DNA from: Ruminococcaceae bacterium HV4-5-B5C
Lineage (GTDB): Bacteria > Bacillota > Clostridia > Oscillospirales > Acutalibacteraceae
Assembly (NCBI GenBank): GCA_900184925.1
Contig: FXYJ02000004.1
Coordinates: forward strand, 186,001-250,000
Direction of reading: 5' to 3'
DNA length: 64,000 bases
Shown here one piece after another: positions 16,035 through 24,563 of the stretch. Below the pieces are notes generated by a model that saw only the letters and a list, made by a program, of their open reading frames with translations, did no database searches and was not told where the DNA came from. The translations under genes were made by a program, and so were the position numbers. Each line of letters starts with the position of its first letter. Position 1 is the stretch's first letter.

Positions 16035-16928
16035 ATGTCGGATTATGTAGCAGAATTTGAGGATTATCTGCGGAACACCAAATCAGTTTCCAGCAACACG
16101 GCGGTGTCGTACCTTCGGGATCTCCGAAGTTTTCTGGAATTCTGTTCCCAAAACGGCTGTGCCGATCCCGCCGAAGCAACAACGGATTTTGTCTCAAAAT
16201 ATGTGGAGCATCTTAATGACAAAAAGAAATCCAACGCGACGGTGAGACGCAGTGTCTCGTCCATCCGCTGCTTCTACGGTTTTCTCCTGATAAACGGTGT
16301 AGCCTCCGTGAATCCGGCAAGCCAGGTTGTTCTGGAAAAGCTCTCCACCAAATTCCCTCAGATTTTAAATGGGAATGAAACAAAACAGCTTATGGCGCAG
16401 CCGGACATCATCACACCAAAAGGATGTCGGGATAAGGCAATGCTGGAACTGCTTTATGCCACAGGAATTCGCGTCTCGGAACTAACAGCCCTCAACGTGG
16501 ATGACCTCGACCTAAAATTAGGCGTTCTGAGATGCCGCAGCAGCAAAATATGCCGCGAAGTTCCAGTATATCCTGCCGCTCTGGAAGCACTTTCCGATTA
16601 CCTGCTTCGCGTGCGCCCAAAAATTGTTTCTCCGGAAAGCGGACAGGCTCTATTCCTTAGCCTGAACAGCAGACGCATCACACGGCAGGGATTCTGGAAA
16701 ATTGTAAAGCAATATGCGCACCAGGCCAATATTGCCAAGGAAATCACACCGCACACGCTCCGGCATTCCTTTGCACTTCATCTTCTTGAAAACGGTGCGG
16801 AATTAAAGGATATTCAAATGATGCTCGGCCATGCGGATATTTCTTCCACGCAGATCTACCTTCGGATGATGAACGACCACTTCAAGGAAGTTTATAATCA
16901 CTGTCACCCAAGGGCAAAATTAAGTTAA
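16035..16928 (+). CDS. xerD: Tyrosine recombinase, XerD-like
   Basis: 297 residues. N-terminal SAM-like core-binding domain (1-~90), then the catalytic domain. Seen: Arg146 in ATGIRVSELTAL, HTLRHSFALHLL with His-x-x-Arg, LGHADISSTQIYLRM with the nucleophile Tyr near 275, and a Lys in the beta-hairpin (RSSKICREV). All catalytic residues are present. Length and place after spoIIM fit chromosomal XerD, which resolves dimers at dif. A second Xer-type gene lies only 0.9 kb away on the other strand. Confidence 0.88.
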   Translation: MSDYVAEFEDYLRNTKSVSSNTAVSYLRDLRSFLEFCSQNGCADPAEATTDFVSKYVEHLNDKKKSNATVRRSVSSIRCFYGFLLINGVASVNPASQVVLEKLSTKFPQILNGNETKQLMAQPDIITPKGCRDKAMLELLYATGIRVSELTALNVDDLDLKLGVLRCRSSKICREVPVYPAALEALSDYLLRVRPKIVSPESGQALFLSLNSRRITRQGFWKIVKQYAHQANIAKEITPHTLRHSFALHLLENGAELKDIQMMLGHADISSTQIYLRMMNDHFKEVYNHCHPRAKLS

Positions 16929-16952
16929 TTGAAGACAGGAGTGATAATTTAA

Positions 16953-17798
16953 ATGGGTATGCTGTTTGGAAATTACAATAAGCCTGGCCCCGGCATCCGG
17001 AAAGATGCTCCCGCACAAAAGGCTGTTCCGCGTTTTTTTTCAATCTTTGGGAGGAAGTTTTTTGACCTCGTAAAACTGAACCTGCTGTTTTGCATTCCCG
17101 TAATCGTTGTGACAGCGCTGGTGTTTGCTTTCAACCTTGTGGTCCAGAATCTTCTGTTCGATCTTCTTCCGGTCATTCTGCTGTTTCCGTTCATTGGCGG
17201 GCTGACTTTTGTTACACGAAATTACGCACGTGAAGAGCATGCATTCGTTCTGTGGGACTTTAAGGATGCGGTAAAGAACAATTGGAAGCTGTTTCTGCTT
17301 GACGGAGTTTTTGTGTACTTCGTCTCCGTAATTCTTTCAATTTCAATTCCATATTACATCAGCGCTGCAGGGAAGAATTGGTTTACATCCGTTGCCGCTG
17401 CCATCTGCACCCTGATCGGTCTTTTTTTCCTCTTCAGTCAGTATTATGTGCCCGTAATGATTGTAACCTTTGACCTGAAATTCAGCCAGATTCTGAAAAA
17501 TTCGCTGATTTTTGCGGTCATTGGTCTTTGGCGGAACCTTCTGGTGACGGCACTGCTTGGCATTCTGGCATTCTTTATTTTTGTAGCTTTTCATTATGCA
17601 GTACCGATTTTAGTTGTTGTTCTGGTTCTCTGTTTGTTTATTTTCCTTCTGTTTTCTTACTGTGCGTTCCTCATCAATTTTACCGTCTATCCTCTGATCG
17701 ATCGGATGATGGTACAGCCGTATCTGAATCAAAAGAATAAAGATGGGGAAGAGAACGAGACCAAAGCGCCGCAGTCTGATTTTATCGATCGTACCTGA
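16953..17798 (+). CDS. YesL-like (DUF624) membrane protein
   Basis: 281 residues, five or six transmembrane helices (about 42-62, 70-88, 112-133, 142-165, 185-212 and 215-245). The pattern FFxxFGRKFFDLVKLNLLFCIPV, then TFVTRNYAREEHAF...DFKDAVKNNWK, matches YesL/DUF624 proteins, often found near sugar transport genes but of unknown role. Here there is no carbohydrate locus. The charged C-terminal tail of about 30 residues looks disordered. It ends three bases before the convergent recombinase gene. Confidence 0.78.
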   Translation: MGMLFGNYNKPGPGIRKDAPAQKAVPRFFSIFGRKFFDLVKLNLLFCIPVIVVTALVFAFNLVVQNLLFDLLPVILLFPFIGGLTFVTRNYAREEHAFVLWDFKDAVKNNWKLFLLDGVFVYFVSVILSISIPYYISAAGKNWFTSVAAAICTLIGLFFLFSQYYVPVMIVTFDLKFSQILKNSLIFAVIGLWRNLLVTALLGILAFFIFVAFHYAVPILVVVLVLCLFIFLLFSYCAFLINFTVYPLIDRMMVQPYLNQKNKDGEENETKAPQSDFIDRT

Positions 17799-17801
17799 GA
17801 A

Positions 17802-18845
17802 TTACTTCTCAGTTTCAGATTTCTTTTCCTGATTCTCATGCTCGGCGTTTCTCGTCTGCTTTACCTTCGAAAGTGGGTTGGCCTTTGCGGCCTGAGCCAT
17901 CTGTTCGCTCGAAACATGAGTATAAATCTCGGTCGTGCCGAGGTTTTCATGCCCGAGAATATCCTTTAGAATTCGAATGTCAACATGTCCCTGCTGATAC
18001 ATCAGCGTTGCCGCCGTATGCCGAAGCTTATGTACGGAATAGCCTGGCCCTCCAAGATCAATCTCAGCGAGATATTTTTTGACAAGATACTGCACAGTTT
18101 TCGCACTGATTCTTTTTCGCTGTCCGCTGATGAAAAGTGCTTTTTTATCGATAAGGCCCTCTTTGGGACGCACAGCAAGGTAGCGATTCAAAGCATCGAT
18201 ACAGGCATCGTTGAGGTAAACCATTCTTTCTTTGTTTCCTTTTCCTGTTATTTTCATTGTCGCTGTACTGAAATGGACGTCATTCACATCAAGACCGACC
18301 AATTCAGAAAGACGCATGCCGCAGTTCAAAAAAAGAGTCAAAATGCAATAATCACGTTCCCTCGTTTTTCCGTTAACTTTTGAAAGCAATTCTAAGCACT
18401 GCTCCAAATTCAGGTATTTGGGCAGTGCCTTTTTTAATTTCGGCGTCTCCAGTTCCTGTACGGGATTTTTACTGAGCTTTCCGGTCTTATCCGTCAGATA
18501 TCGGAAAAAACTTCGCAGACTCGAGACTTTTCTTGCACGCGCAGAAGCACCGTTTTTGCGCTCGGTACTCAGGAAATTCATGTATTCAAAAACCTGCGTG
18601 AGATCAATTGTCCGGATCAGATCGAGGTCAACATCTTTGATGTCAATCTCTGAAAAATCCTGATCCGCCGGAACAAGTCCGCGCTTTTTTTTGAGATACC
18701 GAAAGAATGTTCTGAGGTCAAGATAATATTCCGTTACCGTCTTTGGAGATTTCCCTTTAATCGTACCGATATATCCAAGAAACTCCCGGATAATCGGCGG
18801 CGCCTCGTCGAAGATGCTGCGGATGTCATTTTGAACTAAATGCAT
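17802..18845 (-). CDS. Second Xer-type tyrosine recombinase
   Basis: 347 residues: core-binding domain (~15-130), catalytic domain (~140-320) and a charged tail of about 25 residues. Seen: CGMRLSELVGL (Arg), TGKGNKERMVYL (Lys), HKLRHTAATLMYQQG (His and Arg), LGHENLGTTEIYTHV (Tyr nucleophile); the active site looks intact. Longer than canonical XerC/XerD (~300). Many Clostridia carry such a chromosomal XerC-like protein, so it need not be mobile. There are no other integration features. A 28-bp palindrome with an 11-6-11 layout lies in its leader. It could be the XerC partner of the neighbouring XerD, or a separate recombinase. Confidence 0.88.
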   Translation of the reverse strand: MHLVQNDIRSIFDEAPPIIREFLGYIGTIKGKSPKTVTEYYLDLRTFFRYLKKKRGLVPADQDFSEIDIKDVDLDLIRTIDLTQVFEYMNFLSTERKNGASARARKVSSLRSFFRYLTDKTGKLSKNPVQELETPKLKKALPKYLNLEQCLELLSKVNGKTRERDYCILTLFLNCGMRLSELVGLDVNDVHFSTATMKITGKGNKERMVYLNDACIDALNRYLAVRPKEGLIDKKALFISGQRKRISAKTVQYLVKKYLAEIDLGGPGYSVHKLRHTAATLMYQQGHVDIRILKDILGHENLGTTEIYTHVSSEQMAQAAKANPLSKVKQTRNAEHENQEKKSETEK

Positions 18846-18861
18846 ATTCGTCCTCCCCTTA

Positions 18862-18889
18862 ATTATACAAAATATTTATTTTGTATAAT
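18862..18889. repeat. 28-bp palindrome in the recombinase leader, possible Xer site or operator
   Basis: Perfect 13-base inverted repeat (18862-18874 and 18877-18889) with a TT centre. Read as a Xer site it has 11-base arms ATTATACAAAA / TTTTGTATAAT round a six-base centre TATTTA. The right arm matches 8 of 11 bases of the Bacillus dif right arm as I remember it (TTATGTAAACT). It lies inside the transcribed leader, between promoter and ribosome site. Confidence 0.55.
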
Positions 18890-18906
18890 TTCATACCTGT
18901 GATATT

Positions 18907-18935
18907 ATCATACCAGTTTCATTCTCCCTTGTCAA
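18907..18935 (-). promoter_or_regulatory. Strong promoter of the second recombinase
   Basis: On the minus strand TTGACA (18935-18930), exactly 17 bases, TATGAT (18912-18907). It starts transcription just before the 28-bp palindrome. Confidence 0.75.
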
Positions 18936-18944
18936 CGCTGCGCT

Positions 18945-19691
18945 TTATGTAGAAAGCAGCGGAAGAATTCCACCCACATCCGTAAGCGGACAATCTGCGA
19001 GCGCTATCGGCTCAATTCCACGTTCCGTGAGAAAACTTCTAATCAGCAGATAATCGGGATGGTCCTGAATCCTTCCGCAAAACGCAATTCTATTTTTGCC
19101 GATCTTTCCGCATGTACCACCGATAAAGCCATAACGATACCCATGAAGTCGAATATAACCTGGGCGGATCCGCAGGACATCAATGCCTGACTGAGACGCC
19201 GCCTTCGCAATCCCCTCGTCGGAAGTGATAATGGAGCATTCATTGATTACGGCGGCAGAACACTTTGCATACCCCTGCTTTACGGGAATTGTAATGAGAT
19301 GCATTGCCTCACAGTAATCCATAATCTCAGGAGCAACCGTTTTGGGGTTAATAATTATTTTATTGCCGATCCGGACCGCGTTTAGTCTTACGTCATTCGG
19401 GTATGAACCGGAAACCGTGTAAGGCATCTCCATCACATGGAATTTAAGTTTTTCCAGTCCCCTTTTCAATATCCGTTCTCCGGCTGAAAGGCAAATGCGG
19501 TCACTTCCGGCATGAAAGATTTTCAAATCGGCGTGATCAGCCAAGGGCTGTTTTTCACTCGGAGAAGGCGAAACACGAATCGTACGGATACCCATTCGAT
19601 TCAGTGATTGGGCAAACGGCGGATATGTACCGGAAACGGCCGCAACGGTAACGTCTGCTTCCGGCAGGTTCGGGTGATGGAGAAATTTCAT
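18945..19691 (-). CDS. DUF6873-type protein (predicted GME fold)
   Basis: 248 residues, no signal peptide or membrane helix. I recognise it as the DUF6873 family, which is assigned to the fold of guanidino-group-modifying enzymes. Seen: GSYPNDVRLNAVRIGNK near the middle, conserved Cys in CEAMHLI and KQGYAKCSAAVI, GGTCGKIG, and a C-terminal DVGGILPL. Reaction and substrate are unknown. It begins four bases after the permease gene, in one operon with a MacAB-like pair, and may act on what that pump handles; this is inference. Confidence 0.6.
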   Translation of the reverse strand: MKFLHHPNLPEADVTVAAVSGTYPPFAQSLNRMGIRTIRVSPSPSEKQPLADHADLKIFHAGSDRICLSAGERILKRGLEKLKFHVMEMPYTVSGSYPNDVRLNAVRIGNKIIINPKTVAPEIMDYCEAMHLITIPVKQGYAKCSAAVINECSIITSDEGIAKAASQSGIDVLRIRPGYIRLHGYRYGFIGGTCGKIGKNRIAFCGRIQDHPDYLLIRSFLTERGIEPIALADCPLTDVGGILPLLST

Positions 19692-19694
19692 TTA

Positions 19695-20882
19695 TTACTC
19701 CTGACGCAACGCATCAACTGGCTCCAACCGTGAGGCCTGATAAGCCGGGTAAATGCTGAATATAGTACCGGACAGAATCGCAAATGCCGCCGCAATCAGC
19801 ATGATGTCTGGCCGAAAGGTCAGAGGAGTGTGAAAGCACATGGAAAGCACCCAGGAAACACCAGAGCCTACAGCGATTCCTGCGGCACTGCCAATCAGGG
19901 AGAGTGTCATTGCTTCAAAAAGAAATTCGGCCATGATAGCAAGGCGGCTCGCACCGAGCGATTTTTTAATTCCGATCTCACGGGTACGTTCCGTTACGGA
20001 GACCAGCATCGTCGTCATAATGCTCAGACTTGCTACAAAAAGAGACACTGCCCCTACTGCAGAGAGAATCAGCGTAACGATCCCCATAATTTGAAGCAGT
20101 CCATCTTTTTGCTTCGCAAGATTGGTGGACAGAAAGGCACCGGACGTCCCCTTTTTCGCATTCAGTTTCGTAACAATCAGGTTTCCAACCGTATCCGCTT
20201 CCGCTTTGGGTTTCAGTTTAACAGCGATATCGTCAAAATCACTTCTTTGATTCATCGCCTGAAATGTCGTATAGGGAGCATAGATAAAAGTTGGGATATA
20301 GTCCCCCAGTGCATTTTCCAAAAGTCCGCTTCCGGTCTTAATTATGCCGACAACGGTAAATTCCTGCATTGCTCCGCTACAGAGCAAATTGATTTTTTTG
20401 CCGACGATATTGTCCCTTGAGTATGCTTTTTTTGCAAACCCTTCGTCGACCAGACAAACCGGCGCTTTGATGCTGATATCCCGCTGTGTGAACAGGCGCC
20501 CGTAGATTGTCTGCAGCGATACGACGCTTCCCGCATTGCAGTCGATGCCCCACACTACGGCATCCGTGTTAACGTTTCGGACAGAAACCTCGGTGCTTGT
20601 CATCATGACAGGGGTTGTTAGCTCTACTTCATTGATTCGTTTGATCATGCTGAGATCCTGATTGTCAAGAATTGCGGCATGGTCTTTTCCGGACGTAGAA
20701 ATAAAGAGTCCGCTGAGCCCAAGACTGTCCATCTCCCCCGTCACGGCGTTAGTCCCGCATTGACCGATATTCGCAATGATGACAACTGACGCAACACCAA
20801 TCGCAATTCCCAAAATCGTAAGAAGCGTCCGAATCTGCTTACGGCCAAGATTGCGCACTGCACATCTAAAATAATCCGTCAT
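19695..20882 (-). CDS. FtsX/MacB-type ABC transporter permease
   Basis: 395 residues in the MacB permease layout: N-terminal helix (~20-40, IRTLLTILGIAIGVASVVIIA), a large extracellular MacB-PCD region (~45-265) and three C-terminal helices (~270-385). Seen: family signature TERTREIGIKKSLGASR near 305 and a C-terminal YPAYQASRLEPVDALRQE. It overlaps the upstream adaptor gene by four bases. The operon contains no ATP-binding subunit, which MacB-type permeases of this length require, so the ATPase must be elsewhere. Confidence 0.9.
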   Translation of the reverse strand: MTDYFRCAVRNLGRKQIRTLLTILGIAIGVASVVIIANIGQCGTNAVTGEMDSLGLSGLFISTSGKDHAAILDNQDLSMIKRINEVELTTPVMMTSTEVSVRNVNTDAVVWGIDCNAGSVVSLQTIYGRLFTQRDISIKAPVCLVDEGFAKKAYSRDNIVGKKINLLCSGAMQEFTVVGIIKTGSGLLENALGDYIPTFIYAPYTTFQAMNQRSDFDDIAVKLKPKAEADTVGNLIVTKLNAKKGTSGAFLSTNLAKQKDGLLQIMGIVTLILSAVGAVSLFVASLSIMTTMLVSVTERTREIGIKKSLGASRLAIMAEFLFEAMTLSLIGSAAGIAVGSGVSWVLSMCFHTPLTFRPDIMLIAAAFAILSGTIFSIYPAYQASRLEPVDALRQE

Positions 20883-21946
20883 GTGTTGCCACCTGCCGCC
20901 ATTTTTACGATCACAACTTTTTTCCCATCGGAAACGTCGTCCGGGTCGGTAATAATGATATCTCCCGCCTTAATTCCGGTTTTTACTTCGAATCCCGTGT
21001 CGAACTCCCTGCCGGTCACGATCGGCACTTTTTTCGCTTTTCCTCCTACTTCACAGAAGACATACTCGCTTTCGTTGGAATCCTCTCGTACAGCTTCATA
21101 TGGTACGCACAGAACTCTGTTATTCTGCGAAGTTGTTATTTTTACTTCTGCCGAAAAGCCAGGCTTGATATCGGCACCCGGATTGTCGACACTGGCGACC
21201 ACATCGACAACCGTCTCCTGACCCGTCGTCAGGAGTGTCTGTTTCGCCTCATTTGAGACACTGAGAATGGAACCGGAATACAGCGAGTTTTTAAAACCCA
21301 CACCGGATACCTGAACCTTCTGGCCCGTTTTCAGATCCGAAATCTGCGACTCATCCACAGAAAGCTGAACCTGCATGCCGTTTCCGTTTTTGATTACAAC
21401 AGCCGGGGAACTTGGACTGATGAGCGCACCGACGGACGAGACCGCGAGCGACTTCACCGTCCCGGCATTGACGGCTTTCAACGTATACACGCCTGCTGAA
21501 TTGGAAGATACCTGAGAATGATCCGCAGAAGAAGAACTGCCGGTATCTCCGGAGGACGCTCCTCCGGATTGGTATTCCTGTAAGTATTTGGAATACGCTT
21601 CATAGGCGGCGCTGTAATCTGCAGCCGCAGTTGAGGAAGAAGAATCTGAGGACGAAGAAGATGCAGAGGCATTATTCGGTGTGATATCCATGATTGCCTG
21701 CCCCACCGACACGGTATCCCCTACCTTAACATATAGCTTACTGACAATTCCCGCCTGAGGTGCGTAAAGGCTGTTCCCCGGGTAGTCCTCTACTTTTCCC
21801 GCACAGGTAATCGTATCCTCCACTGTGCTCTGGGCAATCCTCATCGCCGTTACACGAACCATGGAACTTTCAACGGAATGTCCGGCAATCAGGATCAAGG
21901 CAACAGCTGCGGCTGTAAAGGCATAAAGCGTTACATACTTTTTCAT
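20879..21946 (-). CDS. HlyD/MacA-type periplasmic adaptor-like protein
   Basis: 355 residues from ATG 21946, seven bases after GGAGG. An N-terminal signal-anchor helix (YVTLYAFTAAAVALILIAG) is followed by a split biotinyl-lipoyl domain (APQAGIVSKLYVKVGDTVSVGQAIMDI, then YTLKAVNAGTVKSL). Between the halves lies a Ser/Ala-rich linker where a coiled-coil hairpin is expected, followed by beta-barrel domains. In Gram-positives such proteins form the extracellular part of FtsX-type exporters, or sense peptides. The low-complexity serine stretch (about residues 97-150) replaces the usual helical hairpin and is odd. Confidence 0.87.
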   Translation of the reverse strand: MKKYVTLYAFTAAAVALILIAGHSVESSMVRVTAMRIAQSTVEDTITCAGKVEDYPGNSLYAPQAGIVSKLYVKVGDTVSVGQAIMDITPNNASASSSSSDSSSSTAAADYSAAYEAYSKYLQEYQSGGASSGDTGSSSSADHSQVSSNSAGVYTLKAVNAGTVKSLAVSSVGALISPSSPAVVIKNGNGMQVQLSVDESQISDLKTGQKVQVSGVGFKNSLYSGSILSVSNEAKQTLLTTGQETVVDVVASVDNPGADIKPGFSAEVKITTSQNNRVLCVPYEAVREDSNESEYVFCEVGGKAKKVPIVTGREFDTGFEVKTGIKAGDIIITDPDDVSDGKKVVIVKMAAGGNT

Positions 21947-22063
21947 TCCCATCCCTCCATCAGTTCTTATTCTTTGATGGAGCAATAAAAATATAAGCGG
22001 GTTTCCCTGTTTTTTGTGAATAAATTTGCGCCGCTGCTCAAGACTAAAAACGAGGTGAAAAAA

Positions 22064-22249
22064 ATGAGCCTGATCCAGTGCGATATTGACTGTGTTTACC
22101 AGAAAGACGGTTACTGCCAGCTCGACATGCCTTCTGCAATCACCAATTACACGGGCGATGGATGCGTCCACTGCATTAAGGTAACACCCCGCTCAGAGAT
22201 TGAAAGACCTATTGAACGGCAGCCTCAAACGCCTGCCGCACGTCTCTGA
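22064..22249 (+). CDS. Small cysteine-rich protein (DUF1540-like)
   Basis: 61 residues from ATG 22064 behind GAGGTG. Seen: cysteines in QCDIDCVYQKDGYCQLD and GDGCVHC, a CX3C-X8-C-X~17-CX2C layout like small putative metal-binding proteins of Clostridia (DUF1540 and relatives). The last third is Arg/Pro-rich and its 3' end overlaps the convergent radA gene by 41 bases. No function can be assigned. Confidence 0.7.
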   Translation: MSLIQCDIDCVYQKDGYCQLDMPSAITNYTGDGCVHCIKVTPRSEIERPIERQPQTPAARL

Positions 22250-23579
22250 CACCAATCAGCTCAATCTGGTCAAAATGGCGGCTGATGCGGCTCAGGCAGT
22301 GATACGGCAAAATGCACTTTTCGAATCCGAGGCGGTCCGCTTCCCCGATTCTCGCCTCGATATTCGTGACGGAACGCAATTCCCCGGCAAGGCCGATTTC
22401 GCCGAACGCAATCGCCTTGCTGTTGATTGGCTTGTCCTTCAGGCTCGAAACAAGCGAAAGCGCAACAGCAAGGTCACCCGCCGGTTCATCGAGGCGAAGT
22501 CCCCCCACGACATTTACATAAGCGTCGAAATTTGCAAAATAAAATCCCGCGCGTTTTTCCAGGACTGCAAGAAGAAGCGACATCCGGTTATAATCAAATC
22601 CCGTCGCCGTTCTCCTTGGTGTTCCGTACCCGGTTGCGGTTGCAAGGCCCTGTATTTCAGCGAGAATCGGGCGTGAGCCCTCAATCATACAGGTGACGCA
22701 GGTTCCGGAAACGCCGGTCGGGCGCCCGGACAAAAGAGCCAACGACGGGTTCTCAACCTGACACAGACCATTCTCCGCCATATCAAAAACTCCGATTTCA
22801 TTTGTCGAACCATACCGGTTTTTCACTGCACGGAGAATGCGGTATGACATCTGGCGGTCGCCTTCAAAATAAAGGACCGTGTCAACAATATGTTCCAGTA
22901 CTTTCGGCCCGGCAATTGCTCCGTCTTTATTGACATGCCCCACAATAATCGCCGGAATCTCCAGTGCTTTGGCCGTCCGCATGATCGCCGCGGTGCACTC
23001 CCGGACCTGTGATACGCTGCCCGGTGAAGAATTCAGGTCGGTAAAGTTCATGGTCTGGATTGAATCTATCATGAAAAGATCGGGCTTGTCCAAACGGATT
23101 TGCTCCATTACCGCCTGAATATCCGTTTCTGTCAGTATGTACAGATTATCGCTTTCGACACCGAGACGGGAAGCACGGAGTTTGATCTGGCGGGCGGACT
23201 CTTCCCCGGAAACATAAAGTATTTTTAGTTTCTGCCCCAGGCATCCGCAGATTTGCAGTAATATGGTTGACTTTCCAATTCCAGGTTCGCCGCTCACAAG
23301 AATCAGAGAACCTTTTACAATGCCACCGCCGAGAACACGATCCAGTTCGCTCATTCCCGTGTGATAGCGTTCTTCTTCCGTAACGCTGATTGCTGAAATC
23401 GGTATGGAACGGATGGGTGAAGAGCTTCGTGCCGAAGTCAGCGCCGTTTTTCGTACCGGTTCACGGATTTCTTCGGTCATTGTATTCCATTTCCCACATC
23501 CTGGACATTTCCCAAACCACTTTGGAGACTCAAACCCACACTCGGAGCAGACGTAGACACTTTTCGCTTTTCCGGTCAT
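22209..23579 (-). CDS. radA: DNA repair protein RadA (Sms)
   Basis: Branch-migration helicase of recombinational repair. 456 residues. Domains in order: N-terminal zinc finger (CSECGFESPKWFGKCPGCGKW cysteines, residues ~11-31), RecA-like ATPase with Walker A GEPGIGKST (~97-105), the RadA-specific KNRYG motif (~250), and a C-terminal Lon-protease-like domain (DAYVNVVGGLRLDEPAGDLAV). It precedes a cwlD-like gene on the same strand. Confidence 0.97.
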   Translation of the reverse strand: MTGKAKSVYVCSECGFESPKWFGKCPGCGKWNTMTEEIREPVRKTALTSARSSSPIRSIPISAISVTEEERYHTGMSELDRVLGGGIVKGSLILVSGEPGIGKSTILLQICGCLGQKLKILYVSGEESARQIKLRASRLGVESDNLYILTETDIQAVMEQIRLDKPDLFMIDSIQTMNFTDLNSSPGSVSQVRECTAAIMRTAKALEIPAIIVGHVNKDGAIAGPKVLEHIVDTVLYFEGDRQMSYRILRAVKNRYGSTNEIGVFDMAENGLCQVENPSLALLSGRPTGVSGTCVTCMIEGSRPILAEIQGLATATGYGTPRRTATGFDYNRMSLLLAVLEKRAGFYFANFDAYVNVVGGLRLDEPAGDLAVALSLVSSLKDKPINSKAIAFGEIGLAGELRSVTNIEARIGEADRLGFEKCILPYHCLSRISRHFDQIELIGVRDVRQAFEAAVQ

Positions 23580-23645
23580 TTTCCGGCCTCTTTTCCGCCT
23601 TTTTCGTATCTATTATTATATTCGACAGACGGCAGAATTACAAGG

Positions 23646-24380
23646 CTATCCCCCAGTGTTCGCATTGCAGTAATCGAGCAGTCCGCAATAGATTGCAAAT
23701 GCCATTTTGCGCTGATAATCGTCCTGATTCAGCTGTTCCGCTTCCTGCCCGTTGGAGAGGAAACCGCATTCTACAAGGACGGCGGGTATTTTCGCGTTCC
23801 AGAGCAGATAGATTGAACTTGTAGCGGGTTTCACCTCTCTTGAATTGTCCTTTTGAAGCAGGCCGACAACCCGGCCGCGAATGGCCTCTGCAAGATCTTT
23901 ACTCCCTGTGTCGTTGCGGGAATAGAACACCTGGGTTCCGTGATACTGACTCTGCTCAAAAAAGTTTTGATGGATGCTGACAAAAATACAACTGCCCTGC
24001 GCTTCGATCAATTTCATCCGGTTATGGATATCGCTTACTTTCCGCTCCCGAATCGTTTTCAGCGGATCGGAAAGTGAAACATCCGCTGTCCTTGTCATCA
24101 CAACATGATACCCAGATGCAGTCAGCAGTTGCTGAAGGTCTTTCGCAACAGCAAGATTAATGTCCTTTTCCGGCCGGGCTGACAATCCCGTCGCCCCGCC
24201 GTCTTCTCCCCCATGACCCGCGTCGACGACAATCGTCTCAGGGTGTTCCTGCGCCTGAGTCGCTGCCGCTTTACTCAGCCGTCTGCATGCAATAAAAGAA
24301 AGCAGCAAAAACGCAAGGCAGCATAAAACCAAAGCCGCAATTGGCACCGCATTGCATTTTCGTGCATTCACCCCAATCAC
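23646..24380 (-). CDS. cwlD: N-acetylmuramoyl-L-alanine amidase, CwlD-like
   Basis: 244 residues. N-terminal signal-anchor helix (~13-32), then an Amidase_3 domain (~48-240). Zinc and catalytic residues seen: VVDAGHGGEDGG (His), KDINLAVAK (Glu side), VSIHQNFF (His) and AVLVECGFLSN (Glu). Single-domain anchored amidases of this size in spore formers are CwlD, needed for muramic-lactam formation in the spore cortex. CwlD is preferred over other amidases because there is no cell-wall-binding domain. Expression compartment not readable. Confidence 0.85.
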   Translation of the reverse strand: MIGVNARKCNAVPIAALVLCCLAFLLLSFIACRRLSKAAATQAQEHPETIVVDAGHGGEDGGATGLSARPEKDINLAVAKDLQQLLTASGYHVVMTRTADVSLSDPLKTIRERKVSDIHNRMKLIEAQGSCIFVSIHQNFFEQSQYHGTQVFYSRNDTGSKDLAEAIRGRVVGLLQKDNSREVKPATSSIYLLWNAKIPAVLVECGFLSNGQEAEQLNQDDYQRKMAFAIYCGLLDYCNANTGG

Positions 24381-24473
24381 CCCGGGGTAATTATATGCGT
24401 GTTCCGCTGCGCATTATTCGGCCCGGTTTGGACCGGTTCGGTGGAAAGTCATCATAACAATGCCGATAAACTA

Positions 24474-24514
24474 TAAAAACAAGAGAGAAACCGCACGTTG
24501 TCGATTTCTCTCTT
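24474..24514 (-). terminator. Terminator of the leucine-rich-repeat protein gene
   Basis: On the minus strand AAGAGAGAAA ... TTTCTCTCTT (24514-24505 with 24490-24481), loop about 14 bases, then a T-run (24479-24474). Confidence 0.8.
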
Positions 24515-24563
24515 ACTTCATTTTTCTTTTTCTATTTTTAAATTGCCGATCAGTCAGCCGGTT

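Noticed and set aside
17802..18845. Integrase of a mobile element
   Set aside because: No excisionase, phage, relaxase or att-like direct repeats nearby, and all neighbours are core genes; a chromosomal Xer role fits better.
21470..21700. Low-complexity serine stretch read as a frameshift or repeat expansion error
   Set aside because: The frame stays open and resumes the second lipoyl half, so it is a real linker inside the adaptor.
21947..22171. N-terminal extension of the HlyD-type adaptor
   Set aside because: It reads through the ribosome site GGAGG and the antisense of the small cysteine gene. The signal-anchor begins at the chosen ATG.
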